A stretch of 64,000 bases of DNA from Acidimicrobiia bacterium (GTDB lineage: Bacteria; Actinomycetota; Acidimicrobiia; Acidimicrobiales; SKKL01). The stretch spans positions 496,001-560,000 of the forward strand of contig JBAYRL010000001.1 in NCBI GenBank assembly GCA_041676705.1, read 5' to 3'. Positions within the stretch are counted from its first letter, which is position 1. Each line of letters starts with the position of its first letter. Made by a program: the position numbers and the translations under genes. The notes under the pieces were generated by a model, which saw only the letters and a list, made by a program, of their open reading frames with translations, made no database searches and was not told the origin of the DNA. Positions 51,854 to 58,911 of this stretch are shown one piece after another.

Positions 51854-52233
51854 TTACCAGTCGCTAGGTACAGCCGCTCTTCAGGTTCGATCATGCCCAG
51901 GTCGCGAGCCGCACTAGTAACGGCCACCGGGGCTTCCAAACGGGCCAGTTCTACGCGCTGGGCCTCAATCAACCCCTTGGTTTCAGACACTTGTTGTTGA
52001 ACATGTTCCAGTTCGAACTGCGCTTGTACCACCAAGGAGTGCATGGCGGCTAAAGCCAGCAATCCCGCAAAAATGGCTACTAGGGAAAGAGTGGACCAGA
52101 GGCCAACCCGGATCTGTTTGCGGGGGGCGGTCTCAACCAGGCGCAGTGTGGGCCGTTCTGGCACCACACCCGGGTTAAATTCTTCTAACGGCGCAACCGC
52201 TAGGGCTGATCTGGGATCAATGACGACGCTCAC
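51850..52233 (-). CDS. ftsL: FtsL-like cell division protein
   Basis: The 127-residue protein has a basic cytoplasmic part, one membrane helix (LWSTLSLVAIFAGLLALAAM) and a periplasmic coiled coil (QFELEHVQQQVSETKGLIEAQ), ending in RDLGMIEPEERLYL, a feature of FtsL/DivIC proteins. Identity rests on topology and its place between rsmH and ftsI. It probably joins an FtsQLB complex activating FtsWI. It overlaps both neighbours by 4 bases. Confidence 0.88.
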   Translation of the reverse strand: MSVVIDPRSALAVAPLEEFNPGVVPERPTLRLVETAPRKQIRVGLWSTLSLVAIFAGLLALAAMHSLVVQAQFELEHVQQQVSETKGLIEAQRVELARLEAPVAVTSAARDLGMIEPEERLYLATGK

Positions 52234-53189
52234 GCGTGGCCCCTTTCAAGTTTTTCTACTGCACGCAAACGCGCACTAGCTGCACGATGATTGCGTTCAA
52301 GTTCTACGGCCGACGGAGTCCAACCACCCCGGCGCAAAATACGGACTTCCGGTTCGGCACCACATACACAAGGCAAACCAGGCGGGCATTGGCACCCACC
52401 CGACTCAGCATTTAAAAATTCACGTTTGACGATGCGGTCTTCACCGGAGTGATACGACAGCACCGCGCAACGACCACCGCTTCGCAACACCTCAATCGCC
52501 TGTCGAAGCGAGCTGGCCAAAATATCCAATTCAGCGTTGACTTCAATGCGAATAGCTTGGAAGGTGCGAGTTGCGGGATGACCACCACGTCGCCGTGCCG
52601 GAGCGGGAATAGCGTACTTGATGATTTCAGCTAGCTCGGTGGTGCTGGTAATTGGCCGGGCGGCCACAATGGCTTGCGCTACACGACGAGCATGGCGATC
52701 TTCGCCAAAACGAGCCAAAACGCTGGTCAGCTCGCCCAAGGAATAAGTGTTTACCACTACCTCAGCGTTCAGACTTTGAGAAGGGTTCATCCTCATATCG
52801 AGGGGGCCTTCACTGCGGTAGCTAAAACCCCGCTCGGCGACATCCAGCTGTGGTGAACTGACACCAAGATCGAAAAGGACACCAACGGCATCCACCTGGT
52901 TGTGCCAGGGTTCGAGGCGGTGAAACAGTTCTTCAAGCTGATCGAAACGACCGTGTACCGTTTGAACGCGATCACCGAATTTGCCGAGACGTTCACCCGC
53001 CGCTGCTAAGGCCACCTCATCTTGGTCAATACCTAAGAGACGCAGGTTGGGGTGAGCTTCAAGTAAGGCTTGAGCATGACCACCACCACCTAAGGTGGCA
53101 TCAATGACCACACCGCTTGGCACGGAAGCGAATAGTTCAACCACTTCGTCCAACATGACCGGTTGATGATTGAAAGCTGAGCTTTCCAT
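52230..53189 (-). CDS. rsmH: 16S rRNA m4C1402 methyltransferase
   Basis: From ATG 53189 the protein has 319 residues, with FNHQPVMLDEVVELF, the SAM loop IDATLGGGGHAQALL, LFDLGVSSPQLDVAERGFSY and AVLSYHSGEDRIVKREF. It methylates N4 of C1402 in 16S rRNA. The frame stays open 96 codons further to ATG 53477, a Pro/Ser-rich extension; annotated mycobacterial RsmH also has an N-terminal extension, so the longer form is possible. No good ribosome binding site marks either start. Confidence 0.92.
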   Translation of the reverse strand: MESSAFNHQPVMLDEVVELFASVPSGVVIDATLGGGGHAQALLEAHPNLRLLGIDQDEVALAAAGERLGKFGDRVQTVHGRFDQLEELFHRLEPWHNQVDAVGVLFDLGVSSPQLDVAERGFSYRSEGPLDMRMNPSQSLNAEVVVNTYSLGELTSVLARFGEDRHARRVAQAIVAARPITSTTELAEIIKYAIPAPARRRGGHPATRTFQAIRIEVNAELDILASSLRQAIEVLRSGGRCAVLSYHSGEDRIVKREFLNAESGGCQCPPGLPCVCGAEPEVRILRRGGWTPSAVELERNHRAASARLRAVEKLERGHA

Positions 53190-53527
53190 GGCCGCTCGAC
53201 GTTCATGCGAGGCCGCAGCAGTGTCTTCGGAGTTGGTTAGGGCTGGTGGTACCGAATCAGGCAATGGTTGATCTTGGTGATTGTTGCCGTTCGTTTCACC
53301 ACGGTTTCCTCGATCAGATGCGCTTACCAGCAACCCCCCGGCCGTCGAACGTTCTTCGGGATTTCTCCCCGAATAAACAAGATGGGAAGCGGGTGGAGTA
53401 GGGGCAAGCCATCCCAACGGTCGGGAGGTTGCTCGTGAGCTATCTGTGGGTCGAGTGTGGGTGGTGGTGGGATACATGGGCGGAGATTCGGGTTCTTTTT
53501 ACATTGACTGTTTCGTTACTCGCTGAT
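53190..53527 (-). other. Gap or N-terminal extension between mraZ and rsmH
   Basis: If rsmH begins at 53189, these 338 bases hold no gene. They are open in the rsmH frame from ATG 53477 and would encode 96 residues rich in Pro, Ser, Thr, Gly and Asn, with no motif I know. The 50 bases next to mraZ are AT-rich. I see no hairpin or promoter I would name. Confidence 0.5.
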
Positions 53528-53947
53528 TTAAATTCCTAATTCTGAAACCGCTTCTGCCAGGCTTGTTTCCGAATCTTCGGTGAGGTTCTGCCAGTTGTCG
53601 GCACCCCAGATTTCAATTCGATCGAAGCGGCCGTTAATCACTAGGTCTTTCCCAAGTCCCGCCTGATCACGCAGGTGTTGGGGCAATGAGATTCGACCTT
53701 GGCTATCGGGTCGGACTTCGGCGGCTGAAGCCATAAACACCCGGAAAAACTTGAGGGTGGCCTGACCTTGTTTCACCCTTGAGTTCCATTCGTTGGCAAT
53801 GTTCTTGAACTCATCGGGTGTCCACACGCCAATGCAGTCGCCAAGGTTGGCTGCTACTCCCCCTTCGACGAGGTAGCCGCGAAACGCTGAGGGAAGAACT
53901 GCTCTTCCTTTGTCGTCGAGCGAATGCTCGAACGTCCCAACGAACAC
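53528..53947 (-). CDS. mraZ: Transcriptional regulator MraZ
   Basis: I start at GTG 53947, preceded by TAGGAG with 4 bases spacing; 139 residues, the normal size. The two SpoVT/AbrB-like halves each carry a DxxGR motif: HSLDDKGRAVLPSAFR and RPDSQGRISLPQHLR. MraZ binds TGGGN repeats in its own promoter and represses or tunes the dcw operon. Five such repeats lie upstream at 54046-54090. A longer frame to 54112 would run through that operator and is unlikely. Confidence 0.96.
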   Translation of the reverse strand: MFVGTFEHSLDDKGRAVLPSAFRGYLVEGGVAANLGDCIGVWTPDEFKNIANEWNSRVKQGQATLKFFRVFMASAAEVRPDSQGRISLPQHLRDQAGLGKDLVINGRFDRIEIWGADNWQNLTEDSETSLAEAVSELGI

Positions 53948-54037
53948 GGTGCTCCTACCTGGTTTCGGAGAATAAAGCCTGACTGTGGATGTTTCGTGGA
54001 TTGGCAATAGACAAGCCTTGCCGTTCCACTGGGTGAC

Positions 54038-54066
54038 ACAGTATGCCCCATTCCCCCCCACGTCAA
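54038..54066 (-). promoter_or_regulatory. Sigma70-type promoter of the dcw cluster (PmraZ)
   Basis: On the minus strand TTGACG (54066-54061), a 17-base spacer and TACTGT (54043-54038) form a well-spaced promoter. The leader to GTG 53947 would be about 84 bases. The -35 box and spacer lie within the MraZ boxes. Confidence 0.7.
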
Positions 54067-54090
54067 CCCACTTTGCACCACTTTGCCCCA
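54046..54090 (-). promoter_or_regulatory. Array of five MraZ boxes
   Basis: Reading the minus strand, TGGGG, TGGTG, TGGGT, TGGGG and TGGGG occur at 54090-54086, 54080-54076, 54070-54066, 54060-54056 and 54050-54046, each followed by a 5-base spacer. The 10-base period is exact, so all sites lie on one face of the helix. MraZ operators known from E. coli and Mycoplasma have three or four TGGGN repeats with 5-base spacers. Placement over the promoter predicts autorepression. Confidence 0.85.
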
Positions 54091-54220
54091 GAGTAACGAC
54101 AGCCTGAGACACTTAAGGCTCGCCGGAGGAGAGCTATCTAAGAAGATTCGAGCATGTTTCCCCAGCTAGAAGCGCTTTTAGCTGCTTAAGGAAATATTTT
54201 GGGGATGGAAGTGGCGGGTT

Positions 54221-54946
54221 TTACCTATTCCCGTCGCCTGAGCGTCGCAAGACATGCTTAAGAGCATCCGCGAGCCGCTTCTGATCCAGCGCGCGGTAGC
54301 TGGTGGTACCGGTGAGGACCTGAATCAGCGAGTTGGCCTCATCTGCGGAGGCATTGAAGTATCGCAGCAGGTCATTACTCGTGTCGTGGTGGTACATGAT
54401 GGTTTGAAAACGAGCACCATAGCGAGTACGACGTTGCGAGATACCCACCAGTTTTCGCCCGTCAGCAGCGAGTACCTCGCCACTACCAATACCCGCGAAA
54501 CACACCTCACGTGACCAACCAGTCGACATCAACGCACCACGATGCACCGTGGTGTAAACACCCAGAGTCTCTAAGGCCTGACGCCACAGCTCCCCCACTG
54601 GGTACATGGCCTGACCAACGTCATCAACCCACCACGGATCACCGACTGGGATCACAAGGTCAAGCCAAGTTACCGCTTCGGGAAGCACCAAAACGGCACC
54701 ACCGCCGCTTCGGCGTTTCACCAACTCCACCCCGTCGGCTTCAATGGCGTCCATGTTCAGCTGCTTCTCATTTTGAGTGCTGCCTAATACCAACGCTTTG
54801 GCGGTGGGCCGCATAAACCAGGCGTAACGACCCCCGTCGGTAGGAAACTCACGACCATGCAGCTCGCCAGCCGTTCCAACAATCACCGCCAAGTTCCATT
54901 CCCGAGCAAGGTCGGGGTTGACGTTAGTGGAAGGTTCGGAGTTCAT
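54221..54946 (-). CDS. Lipoate-protein ligase A-like protein
   Basis: The 241-residue protein has the BPL/LplA/LipB fold: ALVLGSTQNEKQLN, the ligand-binding VKRRSGGGAVLVLP, TWLDLVIPVGD and the lysine motif ADGRKLVGISQRRT, then MYHHDTSNDLLRYF. It could attach lipoate or octanoate to a carrier protein, or be a related amidotransferase. It is 17 bases after menC on the same strand. Between it and mraZ lie about 110 bases with one weak 6-bp hairpin (54163-54184) and no gene. Confidence 0.85.
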   Translation of the reverse strand: MNSEPSTNVNPDLAREWNLAVIVGTAGELHGREFPTDGGRYAWFMRPTAKALVLGSTQNEKQLNMDAIEADGVELVKRRSGGGAVLVLPEAVTWLDLVIPVGDPWWVDDVGQAMYPVGELWRQALETLGVYTTVHRGALMSTGWSREVCFAGIGSGEVLAADGRKLVGISQRRTRYGARFQTIMYHHDTSNDLLRYFNASADEANSLIQVLTGTTSYRALDQKRLADALKHVLRRSGDGNR

Positions 54947-54963
54947 AGCCGTTTCAAAATGGT

Positions 54964-56178
54964 TTAAGAACGGGCCTGAAAAACGGCTTGTTCGATGGTG
55001 AAATTGATGATCGCATCGTCAAGTAGGTTGCTACTTAACCCAATACTGTCGGGTATAGCGACCGTGCCATCTGCCCCCAAAACCAGCTGCGGAGCGATGT
55101 CGTTTTCTAAGTATTCCTCGGTAGGACTTAAATCACTCGGCCTTCCCGCCAGGTTCGCAAGGCCAGCCACTGCTAAGGCCAACCGGCGACCCAAACCCAG
55201 TTCGTACATCCCTCCGCAAAACCCGTCGACGCCAAATTCTCCTAACAAATGGTTGGCGTCCATGGTGGGTACTAAACCCCCCAAACGAGCTGGCTTGATG
55301 TTAATTAGCCCACCAATGCCAAGTTCTATTACCAGCTGCAGCATCTCGGGGCTTGAAATCGATTCGTCAAGAGCCAACATTGTCTCAAGTCGAGTTTGCC
55401 ATAAGCCATGAAGTTTAATTTGATGCGCCTTAAACGGTTGCTCAATATAGCTAAGCGAATATTCTTCAAGCTCCAACAAGTCGGCAGCGTGATTAGAAAA
55501 ACTACCGTTGGCATCTACGGCTAGGTCTAGCGAAGGCCATACCGAACGCAATGCCGCCAAAGGCCGGGTGCTCCACTGGGGCGAGATTTTGATCTTGACG
55601 GCTCGATAGCCGCGATCCCTTCGGAGCGCGATTTCATCCACCAGGTCATCGATACGCTCGTTTTGAGCCCGGTCAGCTTGGCCAACACCAACCCCCACTA
55701 CGGCCCGCGGCACAATTGACCTGGTGCTTGACCCCACCAGTTTTGCCACAGACACGGCATGGGTCTGGGTGTAAAGGTCGGCCAAGGCCATCTCGATCGC
55801 GGCCAACGCCATTGGGTGCCCGGTGACATTCTGATTAGGTAGGACCTGATGCTCCAAGAGTTGTGGCACCAGCCACTGGTTCAAAACCGCCCAAGCACCA
55901 TCGCGCCACTCACTGGTATAGGTCGGCGCTGCGAGCGCCATACACTCCCCAATCCCAATCCGTCCGGCGACATCACGAATCCGCAACAAGATCGACTGGC
56001 GAATCGGCTGCGTGCCGTGGGCGGCTTCTTGCGGGCGCACCATTGGTACATCAAGTTTCAAAACCTCAACCGAGACAAACCGGCTGTGATTGCCACTAAG
56101 AAATTCTTCGAAACCCTCGAACGTCCCGTTGTTGAAGCCACGGTCATTCCTCATGGCAGCCGATCCGATAGCAGCCAT
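54964..56178 (-). CDS. menC: o-Succinylbenzoate synthase
   Basis: The enolase-superfamily enzyme (about 404 residues) has the catalytic KxK in AVKIKISPQ, metal ligands Asp in AVDANGSF, Glu in YIEQPF and Asp in LALDESI, and the second lysine in INIKPARLGG, followed by GGMYELGLGRRLALAVA. It dehydrates SHCHC to OSB. Related enzymes act as N-acylamino acid racemases, but six other men genes in the window favour MenC. The N-terminus is about 50 residues longer than usual; starts at 56178 and 56154 are both possible. Confidence 0.88.
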   Translation of the reverse strand: MAAIGSAAMRNDRGFNNGTFEGFEEFLSGNHSRFVSVEVLKLDVPMVRPQEAAHGTQPIRQSILLRIRDVAGRIGIGECMALAAPTYTSEWRDGAWAVLNQWLVPQLLEHQVLPNQNVTGHPMALAAIEMALADLYTQTHAVSVAKLVGSSTRSIVPRAVVGVGVGQADRAQNERIDDLVDEIALRRDRGYRAVKIKISPQWSTRPLAALRSVWPSLDLAVDANGSFSNHAADLLELEEYSLSYIEQPFKAHQIKLHGLWQTRLETMLALDESISSPEMLQLVIELGIGGLINIKPARLGGLVPTMDANHLLGEFGVDGFCGGMYELGLGRRLALAVAGLANLAGRPSDLSPTEEYLENDIAPQLVLGADGTVAIPDSIGLSSNLLDDAIINFTIEQAVFQARS

Positions 56179-56295
56179 GGCCAAAGCAGCCTTGCTATTA
56201 ACCTAAAATGCAATGGCATAGTGGAAATCAGCCGTGGCGGAAACGGCATGGATGAGTCCTTTTACACCTTGATTCTGGCGTCAAGCTAGTCATTA

Positions 56296-56571
56296 TTACC
56301 GCTTGGTGCGGTACCAATCGCGGCACCAGCTTATATAAGTAACCGTGTCTCTGGCCGAAGGAGCTCGAGCTGAGTCGCCGTAGGCGGTCACGGCCCTAAA
56401 ACGCCAGTAAGATCGGTCGGGCAGTGGCAAGAACGGAGCTTTCGCCCACCATCGATTGGGCACCAGTGACCACATCAACCGCAACGAGCTGAGCCATAAA
56501 TCCGGTCGCGACAAGACCGCCTTTACCGAGGCGAGCCAAGATCCTCTCTGTGCTGTTGAATGGGGTTCCAC
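56296..56571 (-). CDS. Small conserved-looking protein, unknown function (91 aa)
   Basis: The 91 residues include an amphipathic helix (ASVKAVLSRPDLWLSSLRLMW), a tryptophan/proline segment NRWWAKAPFLPLPDRSYWRF and the charged block RAVTAYGD, ending TYISWCRDWYR. I believe similar small proteins occur widely in actinobacteria, without known function. Start is GTG 56571, chosen because TAAGAT lies exactly 7 bases before it. It lies upstream of menC on the same strand and is divergent from the moxR operon. Confidence 0.7.
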   Translation of the reverse strand: MEPHSTAQRGSWLASVKAVLSRPDLWLSSLRLMWSLVPNRWWAKAPFLPLPDRSYWRFRAVTAYGDSARAPSARDTVTYISWCRDWYRTKR

Positions 56572-56578
56572 CGAAGTT

Positions 56579-56584
56579 ATCTTA
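56579..56584 (-). promoter_or_regulatory. Putative leaderless -10 box of the 91-aa gene
   Basis: Minus-strand TAAGAT is followed by exactly 7 bases and GTG 56571; no Shine-Dalgarno sequence is present. Confidence 0.45.
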
Positions 56585-56730
56585 GGCCCGCACAAGCCAA
56601 GAGAGCGTAGACACGAGCCACTAAGCGGCCCGTCTTTGGGAAGGAAACCCTCTATTCTGTGGTTTATTGCTTAAAGCCACGGAGGGTGGCCGAGGTGGGC
56701 ACCAGAGCGCCAGAGGGGTAGTGCAACATA

Positions 56731-57699
56731 GTGAGCAATTCACCAAAAGAAGATCTGTCAGGCCTCGTGGCCATGGCAGAGGCCGTAATTTCGAATATTG
56801 AACAAGTCATACAAGACAAGCGTCACGTGATCGAAATGATCATGGTCGCTATCTTGGCACAAGGCCATGTGCTCTTGGAAGATGTGCCCGGGGTCGGTAA
56901 AACCAGCTTGGCCAAGGCCCTGGCCAAATCGATCGATTTACCTTTCGGGCGCATCCAATTCACCCCCGATTTACTGCCCTCAGACGTCGTCGGAATCAGT
57001 ATTTGGAACCGCAACGACAACTCGTTTGAATTTCGGCCCGGACCTATCTTCAACGGCATCGTCTTAGGTGACGAAATAAACCGAGCGTCGCCCAAGACCC
57101 AGGCCGCCCTGCTGGAAGCCATGGCTGAGGAACAAGCCACCGTCGACGGCAAGACCTATCCGCTGCACCATCCGTTCATGGTGATTGCGACCCAGAACCC
57201 AATTGAATATGAAGGCACTTACCCGCTGCCCGAAAGCCAACTTGACCGCTTCTTAATGCGAATTTCGGTGGGTTATCCTTCCCCTGACGGCGAGATCATG
57301 ATGTTGCGCACCCATGGCCAACACAGCGCCCTCGACGACCTGGCGCCAGTGATTGGGCCCGCCGAGATGATTCAGCTGATCAATGAAGTCCGCGATATCC
57401 ACGTGGCACCGGAAATAGCCAGCTATTTGGTGAACCTGGCTAACACCACTCGCCATCATCCCCATCTCGCCCTTGGTGTTTCACCTCGCGCCTTGTTGTT
57501 GTGGCAGCGGGGGGCCAAAGCCGTAGCTGCTCTGGCGGGACGTAATTTTGTTATTCCCGAAGATGTAAAAGCGCTGGCCCACCCGATTCTCACCCACCGA
57601 ATTATCCTCACCCCAGAAGCACAACTACAGAACCGAAATGAGAGTCAGATTATCGACGAAGTCCTGGCGCAGGTAGCAACTCCAGTTTGGGCTGGTTAA
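56731..57699 (+). CDS. MoxR-family AAA+ ATPase
   Basis: The 322-residue ATPase has Walker A DVPGVGKTSLAKALA, FTPDLLPSDVVG, Walker B IVLGDEINRASPKTQAALLEAM, sensor 1 VIATQNPIEYEGTYPLPE and the C-terminal lid GVSPRALLLWQRGAKA. MoxR ATPases act as chaperones or maturation factors, usually beside DUF58 proteins, as here. GTG 56731 is preceded by GAGGGG at long spacing. First gene of a three-gene operon with DUF58 and a membrane transglutaminase. Confidence 0.93.
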   Translation: MSNSPKEDLSGLVAMAEAVISNIEQVIQDKRHVIEMIMVAILAQGHVLLEDVPGVGKTSLAKALAKSIDLPFGRIQFTPDLLPSDVVGISIWNRNDNSFEFRPGPIFNGIVLGDEINRASPKTQAALLEAMAEEQATVDGKTYPLHHPFMVIATQNPIEYEGTYPLPESQLDRFLMRISVGYPSPDGEIMMLRTHGQHSALDDLAPVIGPAEMIQLINEVRDIHVAPEIASYLVNLANTTRHHPHLALGVSPRALLLWQRGAKAVAALAGRNFVIPEDVKALAHPILTHRIILTPEAQLQNRNESQIIDEVLAQVATPVWAG

Positions 57700-57702
57700 A
57701 AG

Positions 57703-58911
57703 TTGTCCAAACGATTCGCTCTCACCCGCCAAGGGTGGATGCTGGGTCTAGCTTCATTGGTTTTATTCCTAATCGGCCGTGCATTGGGCGCACTAGAACT
57801 GATGCTTTTAGGTGCCGCCACCTTGATCTTGTTGGTGCTTTCGATCGTGCGCGCGCTAACGAACCGTCTGCGCTTAGACGCCAACCGAGTCGTTACGCCA
57901 CAGAGAATTTTCCAGGGGGCACCGTGTCGAGTGGAATTAACCCTTACCAATCACACCCGTCGTAAAACCCCACCTTTGCGCGTAACTGATCAGATGGAAG
58001 GTTCGACCCCCATTACCTTTGGGATACCTCTGGTCAGGCCTCGAACGTCGCTGACTATTCCCTATCAGCTCTCGACTCATCAGCGCGGGCGAATTGTTAT
58101 TGGACCACTTCAGGTCACGGCGCTTGATCCCTTTGTCCTAACTCAAGCCAGCCGGACTCTCGACGTGCTTAGTGAGGTGGTGGTCTACCCGAAGATTGAA
58201 CGATTGGCCGGACTGCCCGTGGCGACGGGTAGAAACCTAGAAGCAACGAGCAGTGGTCGTTCTTCAGCAGCCAGCGGGGGTGAAGAATTCTATGCCTTGC
58301 GACCTTTCGAAATTGGTGACGAAATGCGCCGGGTACATTGGCCTTCCACAGCCCGTTTCGATGAGCTTCACGTACGCCAAAGCGATATGCCGAGCCAAGA
58401 GCTGATAACCGTGCTTCTCGATCTTCGAAATGAATCGCAAAGCGCAAGCTCTCTCGACCGAGCCGTGGGTTTCGCGGCCTCCATCTGTGCCGCAGCCGAA
58501 GCACGGGGTATGCCGGTACGGCTAGTCGCCACGGACGGCACCGATTCGGGTTTCATTTCGGACCGTGTTTCGCACAACGCGATTTTAGATTATTTGGCTA
58601 CGGTTGAATTAGGCCGGAACACCAACCTGGGCACAATTCTTAACACCATTTCGGTTCAGGGTGCCGGTGGTGCCTTGGTTATAGTTTCCAGCCGCCTTGT
58701 CAGCCACGACCGCACTCGGATTCAAGCCATGGCCCATCAATTCGCCAGCATTACCTATCTGATGGCGCAAGACCCGGAACTACCAGGCTCGACGCAGGAT
58801 AATAAAACTTATGGTGCTGCCATGGTGCTCGTGCCGCCAGGTGCCAATTTTCCCCAGCTTTGGGCGCAGACCTTAGCGCGTTCCCGCTCTGGTCGAATTA
58901 TGGGTGGGTGA
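57703..58911 (+). CDS. DUF58 domain membrane protein
   Basis: Starting at TTG 57703, 3 bases after the moxR stop, the 402-residue protein has two N-terminal membrane helices, a beta-rich domain and the DUF58 core YALRPFEIGDEMRRVHWPSTARFDELHVRQ within 190-225 (see the GDE and HWPSTAR residues), followed by a von Willebrand A-like region with ITVLLDLRNESQ. DUF58 proteins are probable partners of MoxR ATPases; their molecular role is unclear. It overlaps the next gene by 8 bases. Confidence 0.9.
   Translation: MSKRFALTRQGWMLGLASLVLFLIGRALGALELMLLGAATLILLVLSIVRALTNRLRLDANRVVTPQRIFQGAPCRVELTLTNHTRRKTPPLRVTDQMEGSTPITFGIPLVRPRTSLTIPYQLSTHQRGRIVIGPLQVTALDPFVLTQASRTLDVLSEVVVYPKIERLAGLPVATGRNLEATSSGRSSAASGGEEFYALRPFEIGDEMRRVHWPSTARFDELHVRQSDMPSQELITVLLDLRNESQSASSLDRAVGFAASICAAAEARGMPVRLVATDGTDSGFISDRVSHNAILDYLATVELGRNTNLGTILNTISVQGAGGALVIVSSRLVSHDRTRIQAMAHQFASITYLMAQDPELPGSTQDNKTYGAAMVLVPPGANFPQLWAQTLARSRSGRIMGG

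Noticed and set aside
53948..54112. N-terminal extension of MraZ in the open frame.
   Set aside because: It would encode residues through the MraZ boxes and promoter; GTG 53947 has an ideal ribosome binding site and gives the usual protein.
54163..54184. Hairpin CAGCTA/TAGCTG as terminator of the lipoate-ligase-like gene.
   Set aside because: The stem is only 6 bp with a 10-base loop and no T-run; kept as a remark only.
56681..56725. GGAGGGTGGCCGAG resembles the 5' end of a tRNA-Ser or tRNA-Leu gene.
   Set aside because: No anticodon stem, T-arm (GTTCGAATC-like) or matching acceptor strand follows before the moxR start at 56731.
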